Source of the DNA: Candidatus Njordarchaeota archaeon
Lineage (GTDB): Archaea > Asgardarchaeota > Njordarchaeia > Njordarchaeales > Njordarchaeaceae
NCBI GenBank assembly: GCA_029856625.1
Contig: JAHKLG010000020.1
Coordinates: 1 to 14,937 of the forward strand
DNA length: 14,937 nt
Direction of reading: 5' to 3'
Shown here piece after piece: positions 14,298-14,937 of this stretch (the first letter of the stretch is position 1; every line of letters begins with the position of its first letter). Made by a program: the position numbers and the translations under genes. The notes under the pieces are model-generated. The model was given only the letters and a program-made list of their open reading frames with translations, searched no databases and had not been told where the DNA came from.

Positions 14298-14870
14298 CTA
14301 TTTAAGCTTCATTAATGTGGGGGCTTCTCGGATAGTCATGGATTTCTTAGTTCTTGAGAGAGAACTTAATAGTTTTACTATTTCAAAAATCGCCTGAAAG
14401 AGATTTGAGACATTCTCACCATATAGAGCGGATGTCTGAATATACATCTCTACTCTAACTTTCTCAGCCAGCTTCTTAAGTCCTTCCTCTATGAGCTCAT
14501 CATTAATCTTCTTAATATCTTTCTTATTTCCAACAACTAGAGTAAAAGTTTCTTCACCACAGAGTTCTTTAACGTGCACAGACCAAGAGTTTATTAAATC
14601 CACTAATGTGCGAGGACGAGAGAGATCAAAAACCATTACAATTAATGAAGCCCCCTTAAGCATATTTATGATGGCCTCACGAAACCACTTCTGTCCCGCA
14701 AAGTCCCATATAATTACTTCATGATCATCTTTTTTAAGATAGTAAAAATCTATACCAATAGTTGTTTTTACCTTCTCAACGCTTTCTCCTAAAAAAGATT
14801 TTATCAAAGACGTTTTACCAACCCCAGAACTCCCGATAAAAGCGACCTTGAAAATGTTTTTACGATACAT
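14298..14870 (-). CDS. Ras/Rab-like small GTPase
   Basis: A 190-residue protein with the full small-GTPase motif set: P-loop GSSGVGKT at 13-20; switch I Thr in KTTIGIDF (35-42); switch II WDFAGQ at 55-60 with the catalytic-type Gln at 60; NKKD at 115-118; and TSA at 146-148. It should be a nucleotide-driven switch in the cytosol. The C-terminal 20 residues are basic and lack a CAAX or other lipidation motif. The frame is open to TTG at 14930, but ATG at 14870 is chosen because GAGGGG stands about six bases before it and the domain begins straight after. No obvious GAP or exchange factor is adjacent; the nearest neighbour is the 140-residue protein 126 bases downstream. Closest in pattern to Rab/Arf-like archaeal GTPases rather than bacterial MglA. 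Confidence 0.9.
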   Translation of the reverse strand: MYRKNIFKVAFIGSSGVGKTSLIKSFLGESVEKVKTTIGIDFYYLKKDDHEVIIWDFAGQKWFREAIINMLKGASLIVMVFDLSRPRTLVDLINSWSVHVKELCGEETFTLVVGNKKDIKKINDELIEEGLKKLAEKVRVEMYIQTSALYGENVSNLFQAIFEIVKLLSSLSRTKKSMTIREAPTLMKLK

Positions 14871-14937
14871 CTTATTCCCCTCGCAACAAATTGCTGATTT
14901 TCTTGATGATACTATTGGATACTCCCTCAATAATGAG

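Overview
The window reads as AT-rich chromosomal DNA of a thermophilic archaeon, most likely a Thermoproteota (TACK) lineage. The grounds are: TATA-type promoters; Shine-Dalgarno sequences of the GGAGGTGAT type; frequent TTG and GTG starts (hydB, hydA, the HD protein and the second PIN toxin start with TTG; the epimerase and possibly hydD with GTG); a Pyrococcus-type cytosolic [NiFe] hydrogenase; two VapBC-type toxin-antitoxin pairs; and a Ras-like small GTPase. I cannot name the genus from sequence alone.

Layout. At the left edge is the 3' part of a metallo-beta-lactamase-fold gene (+), convergent with a four-gene operon on the minus strand. That operon is hydB-hydG-hydD-hydA, a complete group 3b NAD(P)-linked [NiFe] hydrogenase (sulfhydrogenase type). 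Its genes are translationally coupled: the hydB stop lies inside the hydG ribosome site, and hydD overlaps hydA. Upstream of hydB is a GNAT acetyltransferase (-), then an HD-domain phosphohydrolase (+). An AbrB-type antitoxin with a PIN toxin (+) follows. Next comes a transglutaminase-like protein without a signal peptide (-), then a second toxin-antitoxin pair, RHH antitoxin plus PIN toxin (-). The transglutaminase gene is therefore bracketed by two PIN modules. Short palindromes sit at the presumed transcription start of both antitoxin operons, and one lies next to the transglutaminase TATA box.

The 593-base stretch between the RHH operon and the next gene holds a decayed EamA/DMT-family transporter (-) with a frameshift and an in-frame stop. 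To its right is an enolase-superfamily gene of dipeptide-epimerase type (+). Convergent with it is a three-gene minus-strand operon: an unrecognised 140-residue protein with a Gly-rich motif, an ABC ATPase and a 12-helix ABC-2 type permease. The window ends with a Rab/Ras-like small GTPase (-).

How the genes work together: HydBGDA should form one soluble enzyme moving electrons between H2 and NAD(P)H or sulfur through FAD and Fe-S centres. The ABC operon forms an exporter-like complex, possibly with the small unknown protein. The PIN pairs are self-contained. I saw no tRNA, rRNA, CRISPR array or insertion sequence. The least explained items are the Arg-ended hydrogenase active-site motif, the 140-residue protein, the N-terminal region of the transglutaminase protein, and the small GTPase.
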